From Danxiaibacter sp048498555 (GTDB lineage: Bacteria > Bacteroidota > Bacteroidia > Chitinophagales > Chitinophagaceae), in NCBI GenBank assembly GCA_048498555.1, contig JBEHXT010000002.1:533425-597424 (forward strand): 64,000 nt of DNA, in the 5' to 3' direction. Below, in pieces: positions 1-9,439 of the stretch. Numbering within the stretch: position 1 is the first letter of the stretch; each line of letters starts with the position of its first letter. The translations under genes and the position numbers were made by a program. The notes under the pieces were generated by a model. That model did no database searches. It was not told where the DNA came from and worked only from the letters and a program-made list of their open reading frames with translations.

Positions 1-262
1 GTCAGGGGAAAAATAATAGGCCATACCGGCCTGCACTTCGCAGGAACTATCGGCGTATAACGCTTGCATTTGCAGTGTTTTACGATGAACATAGTAATCT
101 TTTCTAAGCCACCCCGAATCTGTTTTATTAATCATGGAATATAAACTCGCGCCGGAAACATCCGTTTCTTTCCAGTTATAATTATAATAATTTTTCTATT
201 GTTTGCGCATGTGCGCCAAGACAAGCAAGATGTATGAAGGTTAAGGTTGACATAGTTTTCAT
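1..262 (-). pseudogene. Frameshifted 5' end of a secreted TonB/YwqK-like protein gene (runs off the left edge)
   Basis: Read on the minus strand, an ATG at 262 opens a good signal peptide (MKTMSTLTFIHLACLGAHAQ) followed by TIEKLL and a stop at 182-184. The +1-shifted frame continues with NYYNYNWKETDVSGASLYSM and then a run containing TDSGWLRKDYY and LQMQALY to the window edge. That pattern resembles the N-terminal part of Bacteroidota secreted proteins with YwqK/MORN-like repeats, often fused to a TonB C-terminal domain. Dropping one A from the five-A run (the T run at 191-195 on the plus strand) joins the frames as AQTIENYYNYNWKET. So this is either a real one-base disruption, a slippage site or a sequencing error. 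The 3' part and the true family lie outside the window. Confidence 0.6.
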
Positions 263-542
263 CAGGTAAATATAATCACAAACAGAATTGAACAGGCAAA
301 AGCACCGAGCCTCAGACAAGAGCCTTCATTCATCGCATCATTTGCTCAATTCGCAGCTTTTTTAAGGCTTATAATAAACATCCCTATAGCTTTGTTACAA
401 GTAAAACAAAAAGCACTACATGTATGCCCCCAATGAATAATGCCAGGGCATATATGTAATAAGGAAATACTTGTTAGAAAGATACTGCAAGTTCAATTTT
501 ACCTCATTAACAACCGATTATTCATAAATTGATATTATATTT

Positions 543-926
543 ATGATAAGTACAAATTATTATTCAGACACACAGGATATGTCGTTGCAACAAACAGGTT
601 ATCGCAGAAATTTTATACTTATCAAAAGTGAATATAAACTGATCAAGGCCTGGCTTGACGAAATTCAATACATCTCTGCCATGAAAGATTACACACAGGT
701 CTTCATAGCAGGTAAGTCAACACCCATAACAACACTTCAAAACCTGAAAGATTTTGAATCTAAACTGCCGGAAGCAGATTTTATACGTGTTCACAGATCA
801 TTCATTATTGCCCTGCATCATATTGATTGTATTTCCAGGAATGAAATAGGTATTGGTAAACATACTATTCCGATCGGCGACGCCTATAGGGACGAATTGA
901 AGAAAAAAATAGCACCGTATTTATAG
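543..926 (+). CDS. Standalone LytTR DNA-binding domain protein
   Basis: A 127-residue protein whose residues of about 25-125 form a LytTR (LytR/AlgR) DNA-binding domain: DEIQYISAMKDYTQVF, then TPITTLQNLKDFESKLP and FIRVHRSFIIAL are family landmarks. LytTR domains bind direct repeats upstream of target genes and are usually fused to a response-regulator receiver. Here there is no receiver domain and no neighbouring histidine kinase, so the input signal cannot be read from this window. The gene is monocistronic and is followed by a strong hairpin terminator at 1024-1055. The start ATG at 543 follows an AT-rich leader. Regulatory role is inferred from the domain only. Confidence 0.88.
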   Translation: MISTNYYSDTQDMSLQQTGYRRNFILIKSEYKLIKAWLDEIQYISAMKDYTQVFIAGKSTPITTLQNLKDFESKLPEADFIRVHRSFIIALHHIDCISRNEIGIGKHTIPIGDAYRDELKKKIAPYL

Positions 927-1023
927 CAAAATATTTTTTACATCTTTTAAACTTTAAAGAAGTAAAACAATCTTATTTCCAATTTTTTGAGCATTGCAGC
1001 TCAATTACGTTAAATAAGGGTGA

Positions 1024-1055
1024 GGGGAAGTATTCTTACTTCCCCAATTTTTTTT
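1024..1055 (+). terminator. Rho-independent terminator after the LytTR gene
   Basis: A GGGGAAGTA / TACTTCCCC stem with a TTCT loop is followed by AA and eight T residues. It lies about 100 bases past the LytTR stop codon. Confidence 0.8.
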
Positions 1056-1066
1056 CTGCGGCGAGG

Positions 1067-1283
1067 GTAGACCACGGAGACAGGGCGGCACAAAGTAACA
1101 CCGCGTCAAACGTTAAATCACCCACCATTTCTTTATGTAAAATTTCCTTCCCTACTTTATAGTAGTTACTAGTCGATTGAGAACTTATCTTACAGATAAT
1201 ACTATACAACAAGATGTATAAGATGTTATTAGCAGCTGATTTTATCGCTGTGTTTCACCGTGCCTTTGTGCCTCCGTGGTCCC
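1067..1283. repeat. Spacer with inverted word repeats flanking
   Basis: The spacer between the LytTR and MarC genes carries accacggagacagg...ggcacaaag near 1070-1097 and its approximate reverse complement cctttgtgcctccgtggt at 1263-1280. I see no gene in 927-1282. The words resemble the other low-complexity repeats in the spacers of this window. Confidence 0.5.
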
Positions 1284-1861
1284 TACTTGCCGAAGGCTGC
1301 GAAGTTGCTGCCAAATATCTTAACGGCGATCGCCAAAAGTATAACACCGAAAAACTTACGGATAGCCATCAGGCCACCTTTACCCAAAGCGTGTTCAATC
1401 CATTTGAGGGATTTAATTACGAGATACACGATAATAAGGTTGATTAATATGCCGAGTAAGATATATAGCTCTTCATAGTTGGCTTTGAGAGAAATAATGG
1501 TTGTAAGCGTTCCACTGCCCGCAATAAGCGGAAATGCGATAGGCACAACCGTTCCGCTATGGCTGTCAGGATCTCCTTTAAAGATCTCATGGCCGAGCAC
1601 CATCTCAAGTCCTAATAAAAATATGACGATGGAACCACCTACTGCAAATGACCTTACATCCAATCCAAGCACATTCAGAAATTTTTCACCGGCAAACAAA
1701 AAAAGCACCATCAGGCCACCTGAAATCAGGGTTGCCTTCAAAGCTTTTATGCCACCCATCTTTTCTTTCAGCCCTATCAGAATGGGAATAGATCCGACAA
1801 TATCTATGATGGCGAAAAGTGTGAATGTAACTGTAATAAGTTGGTCCGACCTGAAGTTCAT
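1283..1861 (-). CDS. MarC-family integral membrane protein
   Basis: A 192-residue, very hydrophobic protein with about six membrane segments and the MarC-family opening (TFTLFAIIDIVGSIPILIGL), plus the mid-protein stretch PIAFPLIAGSGTLTTII typical of this family. MarC proteins sit in the inner membrane; their transport substrate is not established, and the old link to multiple antibiotic resistance has been withdrawn. Length fits the family (about 190-220 residues). It is encoded alone on the minus strand, downstream of but well separated from the PP-loop ATPase gene. The ATG at 1861 gives a typical family N-terminus. Confidence 0.9.
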   Translation of the reverse strand: MNFRSDQLITVTFTLFAIIDIVGSIPILIGLKEKMGGIKALKATLISGGLMVLFLFAGEKFLNVLGLDVRSFAVGGSIVIFLLGLEMVLGHEIFKGDPDSHSGTVVPIAFPLIAGSGTLTTIISLKANYEELYILLGILINLIIVYLVIKSLKWIEHALGKGGLMAIRKFFGVILLAIAVKIFGSNFAAFGK

Positions 1862-1945
1862 ATACTGAAAATAACGAAAATGAAAGAAAACACAAAGAGG
1901 ACCGGAGAATGTACGAGGTTAGATTTTAGGCATGCGATGTACTGT

Positions 1946-2653
1946 TTAACAGATTAGGTCGCAAAAGTAAAAGTCGTAAGCTGCATGTTGTTGATTATCG
2001 CCGGCAGTTGAAGGAGCTTCATATGTTCTATAAACAATCTCTCCCTTTTCGAACTTGATTGGCTTTTTAAAAACAGGGCCGTCAAAAACAAAAGAATGGA
2101 ATTCGCCGTTTTCTCCGCAGGGGTCAACATTGCCAGGAAGATCATGCAAAAAACTTTCATCGATTATTCTTCCACAAAAACTTTTGTCCAGGTATTGTTC
2201 ATTTACGCAAACAATAACAGCCTTAAATCCGAGCGTAATAAATTCTTTCAAAAGCGCTGTTGTATCTTGTTTCCATAGTGGAAATATGCACTCAACTCCT
2301 GCTTTCACTAATTGTTTTTCCCTGTAAAGACGCAAGTCTTCCAAAAAAATATCCCCAAACATAGCATGTGTACAACCTTCTTCTTTTAGGCTTACAACCT
2401 TCTTCATCATTGTTTCCTCATACAACTCCATGGAAGGGCTTTCGGCCAGCTCAATCGTCTGTAAGGGAATCCCAATAGACTCAGCCTGCTTGTTCAACAA
2501 AGATCTTCTAACACCATGCATCGAAATGCGTTCATGTGTACTATTGATACTTGTGAGTAAACAACGGATATCGTATTGGCCGGACTGCATTGCTTTATAC
2601 AGGCAAAGAGAAGAATCTTTTCCTCCACTCCAATTCATGTAGGTTGTAATCAT
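1946..2653 (-). CDS. PP-loop ATPase of the Dph6/diphthine-ammonia ligase type
   Basis: A 235-residue protein with the PP-loop nucleotide-binding motif SGGKDSS at residues 9-15 and the Dph6-like downstream signature (HAMFGDIFLEDLR, then CGENGEFHSFVFDGP). In eukaryotes and archaea Dph6 amidates diphthine on elongation factor 2 using ATP and ammonia. Bacteria lack diphthamide, so the substrate of bacterial homologues is unknown and only an ATP-dependent adenylation is safe to infer. The GENGEFHS motif is intact, which suggests an active enzyme. It lies about 240 bases downstream of metE on the same strand, but a terminator-like hairpin separates them, so co-regulation with metE is uncertain. Confidence 0.85.
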   Translation of the reverse strand: MITTYMNWSGGKDSSLCLYKAMQSGQYDIRCLLTSINSTHERISMHGVRRSLLNKQAESIGIPLQTIELAESPSMELYEETMMKKVVSLKEEGCTHAMFGDIFLEDLRLYREKQLVKAGVECIFPLWKQDTTALLKEFITLGFKAVIVCVNEQYLDKSFCGRIIDESFLHDLPGNVDPCGENGEFHSFVFDGPVFKKPIKFEKGEIVYRTYEAPSTAGDNQQHAAYDFYFCDLIC

Positions 2654-2679
2654 GTTGCAAAATAATGGACAATTAAAAA

Positions 2680-2842
2680 AGGGACAATTGAAAATTGAAA
2701 AGGGAAAATGCAGAGAATAGCTCTGAGGTTGTGTCCTACTCTTTGGACCTTTAATAAAGTATCTTCAGTGAAATTCAAAAAGCACAAGATCTATGCAGGC
2801 ATCGCTTCATTATCAATTATCCATTTTCAATTGTCAATTAAT
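2680..2842. repeat. Inverted AATTG/CAATT word repeats
   Basis: The spacer has gacaattgaaaattgaaaag near 2683-2702 and the opposite-sense words attatccattttcaattgtc around 2816-2837. The same words recur at 5745-5780, 8160-8330 and 20548-20582. Confidence 0.6.
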
Positions 2843-2844
2843 AA

Positions 2845-2870
2845 AGAGGCCGTCCCGATGAGACAGCCTC
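2845..2870 (-). terminator. Probable terminator of metE
   Basis: On the minus strand a GAGGCTGTC ... GGACGGCCTC stem with a short loop is followed by TTTATT, starting about 20 bases after the metE stop codon. The stem has one bulge and the T tract is interrupted, so strength is uncertain. Confidence 0.6.
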
Positions 2871-2890
2871 GCTTTTAAAACACAAAAACA

Positions 2891-5209
2891 CTAATCAACA
2901 AGAGCTTCTTTTTTAATCTTCTTCCGCAGGCTTTTTGTAGCCATCATCATATTCTTCAAAGCCTCTTCAGTTTCTTTCCAGCCCCGCGTTTTTAGTCCGC
3001 AGTCTGGGTTCACCCAAAGATTCTTCGCATCTATCACCTTCAATGCTTTTTCCAGCAACAGCTCCATTTCCTCTGGCGTTGGCACCCTTGGAGAATGTAT
3101 ATCGTATACTCCCGGCCCAATTTCATTTGGATACTCAAATTTGGCAAATGCATCCAGCAGCTCCATCTGAGAGCGGGATGTTTCGATAGTAATTACATCG
3201 GCATCCATCGCCGCTATATGCTCTATGATATCATTGAATTCCGAATAGCACATGTGCGTATGAATTTGTGTACCATCAGCCACACCACAAGATGCAATCT
3301 TGAATGCCTTCACTGCCCAATGCAGATAAGCGGCATGGTTCTCTTTACGCAACGGTAAGCCTTCACGTATGGCTGGTTCATCTATCTGAATGATTTTGAT
3401 TCCTGCAAGCTCAAGGTCCCTCACTTCATCACGTATGGCGAGAGCAAGCTGCATTGCCGTAGTTTCTCTCGGCTGATCATCACGCACGAACGACCACTGC
3501 AACATCGTGACGGGGCCGGTTAGCATGCCCTTCACGTATTTAATTGTTTGTGATTGCGCAAATGTTATCCAGTCAACGGTCATTGGTTGTGGCCTGAACA
3601 CATCGCCATAAATAACAGGCGGTTTTACACAACGTGAGCCATAACTCTGCACCCAACCATTCTTTGTAAACACATATCCCTGCAGCTGTTCACCAAAATA
3701 TTCCACCATATCATTGCGCTCAAACTCACCATGTACAATCACATCCAGGCCTAATTCCTCCTGTAGATGAATACAACGAACAGTCTCATCTTCCAACGCT
3801 TGCTGATAATCTTTAGGCGAAATTGATTGTTGTTTCAGCTGCGCCCGTAACTTTCTCACTTCTGCTGTTTGAGGGAAGGACCCGATAGTTGTTGTTGGGA
3901 ACAACGGCAACTGCAGATTTGAACGTTGAACTAGCTGGCGCCTATCGAATGTACTTCTGCGTGATGCTTCCTCGTCAGTAATTCCGGCAACGCGATTCTT
4001 TACCGCATGATTATGAATAAGTGCTGATGTTGTTCTGGACAACACAGATTGTTTGTTGGCATTCAACGATGTGTTGACACTTGCATCACCGTTTGCAGCT
4101 TTGTTAAGTATAACCAGCTCCTGCACTTTTTGTGCTGCAAAGGATAACCAGTTTTTGATCTCACCGGCCAACGTGTTTTCTTCTTCCAAATCGCATGGCA
4201 CATGCAATAATGAACATGAAGTTGCAATTATCACCCTATCTTTTCCCAGGGCATCGATTGCGCGATGAATGAACCCAAGCGACCTCTCAAAATCATTTTT
4301 CCAGATATTCCTTCCATCAACAACTCCTAACGAAAGCTTCTTTGACGAAGACACAAAATTGCTTTGCAAAATATCATCTAATTGCCCGTGACACCTTATC
4401 AAATCGAGGTGGATTGCCTGAACGGGCAGATCGAGCACAGTTTGCAAATTCTCTCCGTAACATTCAAAATAACTTGTGAGGATAGCATTCAGCTTTGGCA
4501 CTTGACGATACATTTCTCCATAAGCCCACTTAAATGCCTGCCTTTCTGTATCTGTTAAATTCAATGAAAGGCAGGGCTCATCTATCTGTATGCACGTAGC
4601 TCCTTCTTCTAATAACTGTTTTAGTAACCGTACATAAACAGGTAGCAGATTCTTTAGTAATTCAATACGATGGAAGCCGCTTTCTTTTTCTTTGCCCAAT
4701 AGCAGAAACGACACGGGGCCAATGATGACGGGCTTTGTGTGAATCCCGTTTTGTTTTGCTTCTTTAAATTCTTTTACTGCTTTATCGGATAACGAATTGA
4801 ATTTTTGACCGGCATAGAATTCAGGAACGATGTAGTGATAATTTGTATCAAACCATTTCGTCATTTCCATTGCAGTAATATCATAACCGTTCTTTTGATA
4901 GCCACGCGCCATGGCAAAATAAAGATCTGTTTCATTCAGCTTCAAATCCTCAATTAACGGATGATAACGATGCGGGATCGCACTTACAGCAAGGCACATA
5001 TCAAGCACCTGGTCGTAAAGAGAAAAATCATTTGAAGGGATGAAGCTGATCCCTGCATCTTGCTGCAGCTTCCAGTTATGCAGCCTTATTTCGTTGGCTG
5101 CCAGTTGTAGATCCCGCAAAGAAGTTTTACCTGCCCAATAGCTTTCGCAGGCAGTTTTAAGCTGTCGCCGGTTTCCGATACGCGGATAACCCAAAATGTT
5201 GGTGAACAT
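2891..5209 (-). CDS. metE: Cobalamin-independent methionine synthase
   Basis: A 772-residue enzyme that transfers a methyl group from 5-methyltetrahydrofolate polyglutamate to homocysteine, the last step of methionine synthesis, in the cytosol. It opens with the family N-terminus MFTNILGYPRIG and has both halves of MetE. The zinc ligands are His652, Cys654, Glu676 and Cys737, with exactly the spacing of E. coli His641, Cys643, Glu665 and Cys726. The start at 5209 is chosen over an upstream in-frame ATG at 5245 because it yields the conserved N-terminus. A cobalamin riboswitch and a clear promoter precede it, so expression should fall when B12 is available and MetH can work. No metH is in this window. 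Confidence 0.97.
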   Translation of the reverse strand: MFTNILGYPRIGNRRQLKTACESYWAGKTSLRDLQLAANEIRLHNWKLQQDAGISFIPSNDFSLYDQVLDMCLAVSAIPHRYHPLIEDLKLNETDLYFAMARGYQKNGYDITAMEMTKWFDTNYHYIVPEFYAGQKFNSLSDKAVKEFKEAKQNGIHTKPVIIGPVSFLLLGKEKESGFHRIELLKNLLPVYVRLLKQLLEEGATCIQIDEPCLSLNLTDTERQAFKWAYGEMYRQVPKLNAILTSYFECYGENLQTVLDLPVQAIHLDLIRCHGQLDDILQSNFVSSSKKLSLGVVDGRNIWKNDFERSLGFIHRAIDALGKDRVIIATSCSLLHVPCDLEEENTLAGEIKNWLSFAAQKVQELVILNKAANGDASVNTSLNANKQSVLSRTTSALIHNHAVKNRVAGITDEEASRRSTFDRRQLVQRSNLQLPLFPTTTIGSFPQTAEVRKLRAQLKQQSISPKDYQQALEDETVRCIHLQEELGLDVIVHGEFERNDMVEYFGEQLQGYVFTKNGWVQSYGSRCVKPPVIYGDVFRPQPMTVDWITFAQSQTIKYVKGMLTGPVTMLQWSFVRDDQPRETTAMQLALAIRDEVRDLELAGIKIIQIDEPAIREGLPLRKENHAAYLHWAVKAFKIASCGVADGTQIHTHMCYSEFNDIIEHIAAMDADVITIETSRSQMELLDAFAKFEYPNEIGPGVYDIHSPRVPTPEEMELLLEKALKVIDAKNLWVNPDCGLKTRGWKETEEALKNMMMATKSLRKKIKKEALVD

Positions 5210-5354
5210 GTTTTTTTGTTTGTACGTGAAACAATAATTAAACATGCTCTTTGCCTGATGCTAAACGAATAAGAGAAGAATGGATATAATACTGCCAATG
5301 CGGAGAAGTAAAGTACCAATATCTGATCCTGCCTTATATCGTGAAAGCAAATCA

Positions 5355-5535
5355 TCCGCAATGAGGCAAGTATCCTGGCTTGTAACAGCTAATGCCGTTC
5401 TTCTCATTCCTACGAGGAACAATGAACATAAGTGGCACGCCTTAAGGTTACTTACAGTAGCACGTCTGCCCGTGAATTACACACGGTTCCTTTTTAATTC
5501 CGCTTTTGACGGAAACCCTATTGCACTGAATAAAA
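5355..5535 (-). promoter_or_regulatory. Cobalamin riboswitch upstream of metE
   Basis: Read on the minus strand, the leader contains the conserved core AATTAAAAAGGAACCGTGTG, then CACGGGCAGACGTGCTACTG, TAA, and further on the B12 box ACAAGCCAGGATACTTGCC. These match the adenosylcobalamin riboswitch consensus in order and spacing. The aptamer ends about 150 bases before the metE start, leaving room for an expression platform. Control of metE by B12 riboswitches is well established in other bacteria; the OFF direction here is inferred from that. Confidence 0.93.
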
Positions 5536-5550
5536 CAAAGAACAAGGCGG

Positions 5551-5579
5551 CAAAGATAATACAATTGAGAATATGCAAA
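5551..5579 (-). promoter_or_regulatory. Bacteroidota-type promoter of metE
   Basis: On the minus strand TTTG (5576-5579) is followed after 17 bases by TATCTTTG (5551-5558), matching the -33 TTTG and -7 TAnnTTTG boxes. Transcription would start just ahead of the cobalamin riboswitch. The TTTG lies inside a cacatttgcatattc word repeat. Confidence 0.75.
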
Positions 5580-5700
5580 TGTGCGAATGGGAGAATGTGC
5601 GAATAATTGAAAATGAAGGCAGCGATAGGGCGACGCTCTTAATATTTGAAATGAATATTTATCCTTGGGCTAATGAAAATAAGATGTTGTAGCGTAAAAC

Positions 5701-5733
5701 AAAAAGACGCAAACCAATGATTGATTTGCGTCT
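5701..5733 (-). terminator. Terminator of the nrdB-nrdA transcript
   Basis: A perfect nine-base stem (AGACGCAAA at 5705-5713 with TTTGCGTCT at 5725-5733) is followed on the minus strand by five T residues. It lies 50 bases past the nrdA stop codon. Confidence 0.85.
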
Positions 5734-5782
5734 CTCGAGATAATATCTTCATTTTCAATTTTCAACTATCCATTGTCAACTC

Positions 5783-8155
5783 CTAAGCGCTGCAGGCTTC
5801 GCAACTGCCATCGATGGGGCAGGCTACTCCCTGAACATCGTTGCTATTGTCTTCCTCTTGCTGATTAACCAGAGGCTGTACTTGTGCGGCGCTTTGTTTT
5901 TCAACAGTGAACTGAACCGCCTGCGCTGCAGCTTGTGTACGCAGATAATACATACCAGTTTTCAAGCCTTTCTTCCATGAATAGAAGTGCATGCTTGTCA
6001 GCTTGGCTTTAGTTGGCTGTTGAACGAACAGGTTCAATGATTGCGACTGGCAGGTATAAGCACCTCTGTCAGCAGCCATATCAATCAATGTACGTTGTTT
6101 GATCTCCCAAACAGTTTTGTACAAATCTTTCATATCCTGTGGTATTTCAGGAATGTTCTGGATGGAACCGTTTGCAGCGATGATCCTGTTTTTCATTTCA
6201 TCATTCCACAAACCTGCTTCGATTAAATCTTTCAACAGGTATTTGTTTACGATGATGAACTCACCTGATAACACTCTTCTTACATAGATGTTAGAAGTGT
6301 ATGGCTCGAAGCATTCGTTGTTACCCAGGATCTGCGATGTAGATGCTGTTGGCATCGGAGCGATCAGCAAGGAGTTTCTAACACCGTGTTGTTTGATCTC
6401 TCCCTGTAGTTTTTCCCAGTTCCATCTGTTACCCGGAACAACACCCCAGAAATCAAACTGGAATATTCCTTTTGAAAGCGGAGAACCTTCATAAGTGCTG
6501 TAAGTACCTTCTGTTTTTGCAAGATCGCATGATGCTTGCATTGCAGCAAAATACATGGTTTCAGCAATATCCTTGTTCAATTGCTGAGCCGCTTCGCTTT
6601 CAAACGGATGCCTCAATTGAATGAACGTATCTGCAAGGCCCTGGATACCGAGGCCAATTGGACGGTGGCGCATGTTGCTGTTGCGTGCTTCCTCAACAGG
6701 GTAATAGTTTCTGTCTATGATGCGGTTCAGGTTAACAGCGGCCTGGTATGTTACCTCATATAATTTCTGATGATCAAATTCACCATTGTTCACAAAACGT
6801 GGCAATGCAATAGACGCCAGGTTGCAAACTGCTACTTCATCAGGTGCACAATATTCAACAATCTCAGTACATAAGTTTGAATTGCGGATAGTACCTAAAT
6901 GTTGCTGGTTGCTCTTTCTGTTACATGCATCTTTATACAACATGTAAGGCGTGCCTGTTTCTATCTGTGCATCAAGAATCGCAAACCACAGATCCTGCGC
7001 TTTTACAGTCTTTCTTGCTTTGCCTTCTTTCTCATAACGCACATAAAGCTCATCAAATTTATCGCCCCAGCTATCTGTCAACCCTGGTGCTTCATGAGGG
7101 CAAAACAAGCTCCACTCTTCGTTGGCTTCAACACGTTGCATGAATAAATCAGAGATCCACAATGCGTAGAACAAATCTCTTGCACGCATCTCTTCTTTAC
7201 CATGATTCTTTCTTAAATCAAGGAATTCAAAGATATCCGCATGCCATGGCTCAAGATATACTGCAAAAGCACCTTTGCGTTTTCCACCACCCTGGTCTAC
7301 ATAACGTGCTGTATCATTAAATACACGCAACATAGGGATGATACCATTACTTGTACCATTTGTGCCGCTGATGTAAGTTCCGGTAGCCCTGATATTGTGG
7401 ATGCTCAGGCCAATTCCGCCGGCTGATTGTGAAATCTTTGCAGTTTGTTTTAAAGTATCGTAAATACCATCAATGCTATCATCTTTCATTGTTAAAAGAA
7501 AGCATGAAGACATTTGTGGTTTTGGCGTACCGGCATTGAACAATGTTGGCGTTGCATGTGTAAACCAACGCTCAGATAACAAATGATAAGTCTTAATAAC
7601 CTCTTCAATGTTATCGAGGTGAATACCAACAGCCACACGCATGTACATGTGCTGCGGGCGTTCAACCACTTTGCCGTTAAGTTTTAAAAGATAAGAACGC
7701 TCTAATGTTTTGAAACCAAAGTAATCAAAAGCAAAGTCGCGATCGTAGATGATTGTTGAATCCAGCAGATCAGCATGCTTGCTGATCACTTCATAAACCT
7801 CATCTTCAACAAGCGAACTACGCAGACCAGTTTTTGGTTCTACAAAGTTGTACAGCTGCTCAATCGTTGCAGAAAATGATTTTACTGTATTCTTGTGCAG
7901 GTTACTCACTGCCACACGTGATGCCAGCAAGCTGTAATCCGGGTGAATGGTGCTCATTGAAGCAGCCGTTTCCGCAGCAAGGTTGTCGAGTTCTGTAGTA
8001 GTTACTCCATCATATAATCCTTCAATCACTTTCATCGCAACTTTAACAGGATCCACAAATTTGCTGTTAAGGCTATAACACAATTTTTCCACCCTTGCGG
8101 TAATCTTATCAAATTTTACCGATTCTCTTCTTCCGTCTCTTTTTACTACGTACAT
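5783..8155 (-). CDS. nrdA: Class Ia ribonucleoside-diphosphate reductase, alpha subunit
   Basis: A 790-residue catalytic subunit that reduces ribonucleoside diphosphates to deoxyribonucleotides together with NrdB. Residues of about 1-90 form the ATP-cone allosteric domain (MYVVKRDGRRESVKFDKI). The barrel carries SSCFLL, the SQSAGGIGLSIHNIR loop and the active-site NLCTEI motif. The C-terminal tail ends CPIDGSCEACSA, with a CEAC redox pair for re-reduction by thioredoxin or glutaredoxin. It lies 176 bases downstream of nrdB on the same strand with only word repeats between them, so the two are probably one transcript under the cobalamin riboswitch ahead of nrdB. B12 should therefore lower its expression. 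Confidence 0.97.
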   Translation of the reverse strand: MYVVKRDGRRESVKFDKITARVEKLCYSLNSKFVDPVKVAMKVIEGLYDGVTTTELDNLAAETAASMSTIHPDYSLLASRVAVSNLHKNTVKSFSATIEQLYNFVEPKTGLRSSLVEDEVYEVISKHADLLDSTIIYDRDFAFDYFGFKTLERSYLLKLNGKVVERPQHMYMRVAVGIHLDNIEEVIKTYHLLSERWFTHATPTLFNAGTPKPQMSSCFLLTMKDDSIDGIYDTLKQTAKISQSAGGIGLSIHNIRATGTYISGTNGTSNGIIPMLRVFNDTARYVDQGGGKRKGAFAVYLEPWHADIFEFLDLRKNHGKEEMRARDLFYALWISDLFMQRVEANEEWSLFCPHEAPGLTDSWGDKFDELYVRYEKEGKARKTVKAQDLWFAILDAQIETGTPYMLYKDACNRKSNQQHLGTIRNSNLCTEIVEYCAPDEVAVCNLASIALPRFVNNGEFDHQKLYEVTYQAAVNLNRIIDRNYYPVEEARNSNMRHRPIGLGIQGLADTFIQLRHPFESEAAQQLNKDIAETMYFAAMQASCDLAKTEGTYSTYEGSPLSKGIFQFDFWGVVPGNRWNWEKLQGEIKQHGVRNSLLIAPMPTASTSQILGNNECFEPYTSNIYVRRVLSGEFIIVNKYLLKDLIEAGLWNDEMKNRIIAANGSIQNIPEIPQDMKDLYKTVWEIKQRTLIDMAADRGAYTCQSQSLNLFVQQPTKAKLTSMHFYSWKKGLKTGMYYLRTQAAAQAVQFTVEKQSAAQVQPLVNQQEEDNSNDVQGVACPIDGSCEACSA

Positions 8156-8159
8156 AATA

Positions 8160-8331
8160 TATTAATTGAAAATGGATAGTTGACAATTGAAAATGCAAAA
8201 AGCGAAGTACGATTTACGAAGTACCTTATGGCAGTCATTCTCGCAAACCATTTACCGTACTACTTGTAGAATAGAAAATTGACCTTACCGAATGTTTCAT
8301 TTTCAATTGTCAATTTTCAATTCTCCATTAA
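8160..8331. repeat. Word-repeat spacer between nrdB and nrdA
   Basis: The spacer consists largely of attgaaaatggatagttgac-type words near 8165, gaagtac words near 8205-8224 and cattttcaattgtcaatttt near 8300. I see no gene or promoter in it. Confidence 0.65.
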
Positions 8332-9300
8332 CTAAAAGTCTTCGTCTGTTGAAAACACTTCTTCTGCTTTGTTTGAGGTAACGCCGGCTTTTTGATAATC
8401 ACCCACGCGTTTCTCAAAGAAGTTTGTTTTACCCTGAAGAGAAATCATCTCCATAAAATCAAATGGATTGGTAGTGTTGAACATTTTATCGTACCCTAAT
8501 GCAACCAGCCATCTGTCGGCAACAAACTCAATATATTGTTTCATCAGGTCAGCGTTCATTCCAATTAACTTAACTGGCAGCGCTTCTGTGATAAATTCTT
8601 TTTCAATGCTAACAGCATCCGCCACTATGTCGAACACTTGTTGTTGAGAAAGCCTGTTTTGCAACATGCTATATAACAAACATGCAAACTCGCAATGCAA
8701 TCCTTCGTCTCTTGAAATCAACTCATTGCTAAAGCTTAAGCCTGGCATTAACCCGCGTTTTTTCAACCAGAATATGGAGCAAAAACTTCCGCTGAAGAAA
8801 ATACCTTCAACCGCTGCAAATGCAACCAGCCTTTCAGCGAATGTTCCATTGCTGATCCAGCGCAATGCCCACTCAGCCTTTTGTTTAACGCAAGGCACTG
8901 TTTCAATGGCATTGAACAATTTTGCTTTTTCGGCAGTGTCTTTGATATAGGTATCGATTAATAAAGCATACGTTTCAGAGTGGATATTTTCCATCATGAT
9001 CTGAAAACCATAGAAGCAACGGGCTTCAGGAATTTGTACTTCACTCATGAAGTTCACAGCCAGGTTTTCATTAACAATACCATCACTTGCCGCAAAAAAA
9101 GCAAGGATGTGTTTAATGAAATGCTGTTCGCCTTCATTCATGTTTTCCCAGTCTTTTAAATCCTGCGACAAGTCAATCTCTTCTGCTGTCCAGAAACTTG
9201 CTTCATGCTTTTTGTACATTTCCCACACTGTTGGGTACTTAATAGGAAGCAGCACAAAGCGTTCTTTGTTCTCTTGTAATAATAATTCTGTTTGTTGCAT
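8332..9300 (-). CDS. nrdB: Class Ia ribonucleotide reductase, beta (radical) subunit
   Basis: A 322-residue R2 subunit that houses the di-iron centre and tyrosyl radical for NrdA. Probable iron ligands are Asp73, Glu104, His107, Glu165, Glu199 and His202, and the motif ENIHSETY places the radical tyrosine at residue 111, so this is a tyrosyl-radical enzyme and not the Tyr-less type. The start at 9300 (MQQTELLLQENKERF) is preferred to an upstream in-frame ATG at 9429, because the extra 43 residues would be encoded by the leader just after the riboswitch aptamer and show no family resemblance. First gene of the nrdB-nrdA unit. B12 control implies that a B12-dependent class II reductase exists elsewhere. 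Confidence 0.97.
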   Translation of the reverse strand: MQQTELLLQENKERFVLLPIKYPTVWEMYKKHEASFWTAEEIDLSQDLKDWENMNEGEQHFIKHILAFFAASDGIVNENLAVNFMSEVQIPEARCFYGFQIMMENIHSETYALLIDTYIKDTAEKAKLFNAIETVPCVKQKAEWALRWISNGTFAERLVAFAAVEGIFFSGSFCSIFWLKKRGLMPGLSFSNELISRDEGLHCEFACLLYSMLQNRLSQQQVFDIVADAVSIEKEFITEALPVKLIGMNADLMKQYIEFVADRWLVALGYDKMFNTTNPFDFMEMISLQGKTNFFEKRVGDYQKAGVTSNKAEEVFSTDEDF

Positions 9301-9439
9301 TTTGCCGGATTTTAAATGAATGATACTATATGCCGGCGATAGAGGAGACGAAAAAAACGAACTGTAGTCAATTACAGAACGCAAGTTTCCCGAGACTCTG
9401 ACCTGGCTTATAGAGCGTAAGCGTGTCAAAAAAAATCAA

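Noticed and set aside
9301..9429. 43-residue N-terminal extension of nrdB
   Set aside because: It would be translated from the leader immediately after the cobalamin riboswitch aptamer and has no resemblance to R2 proteins.
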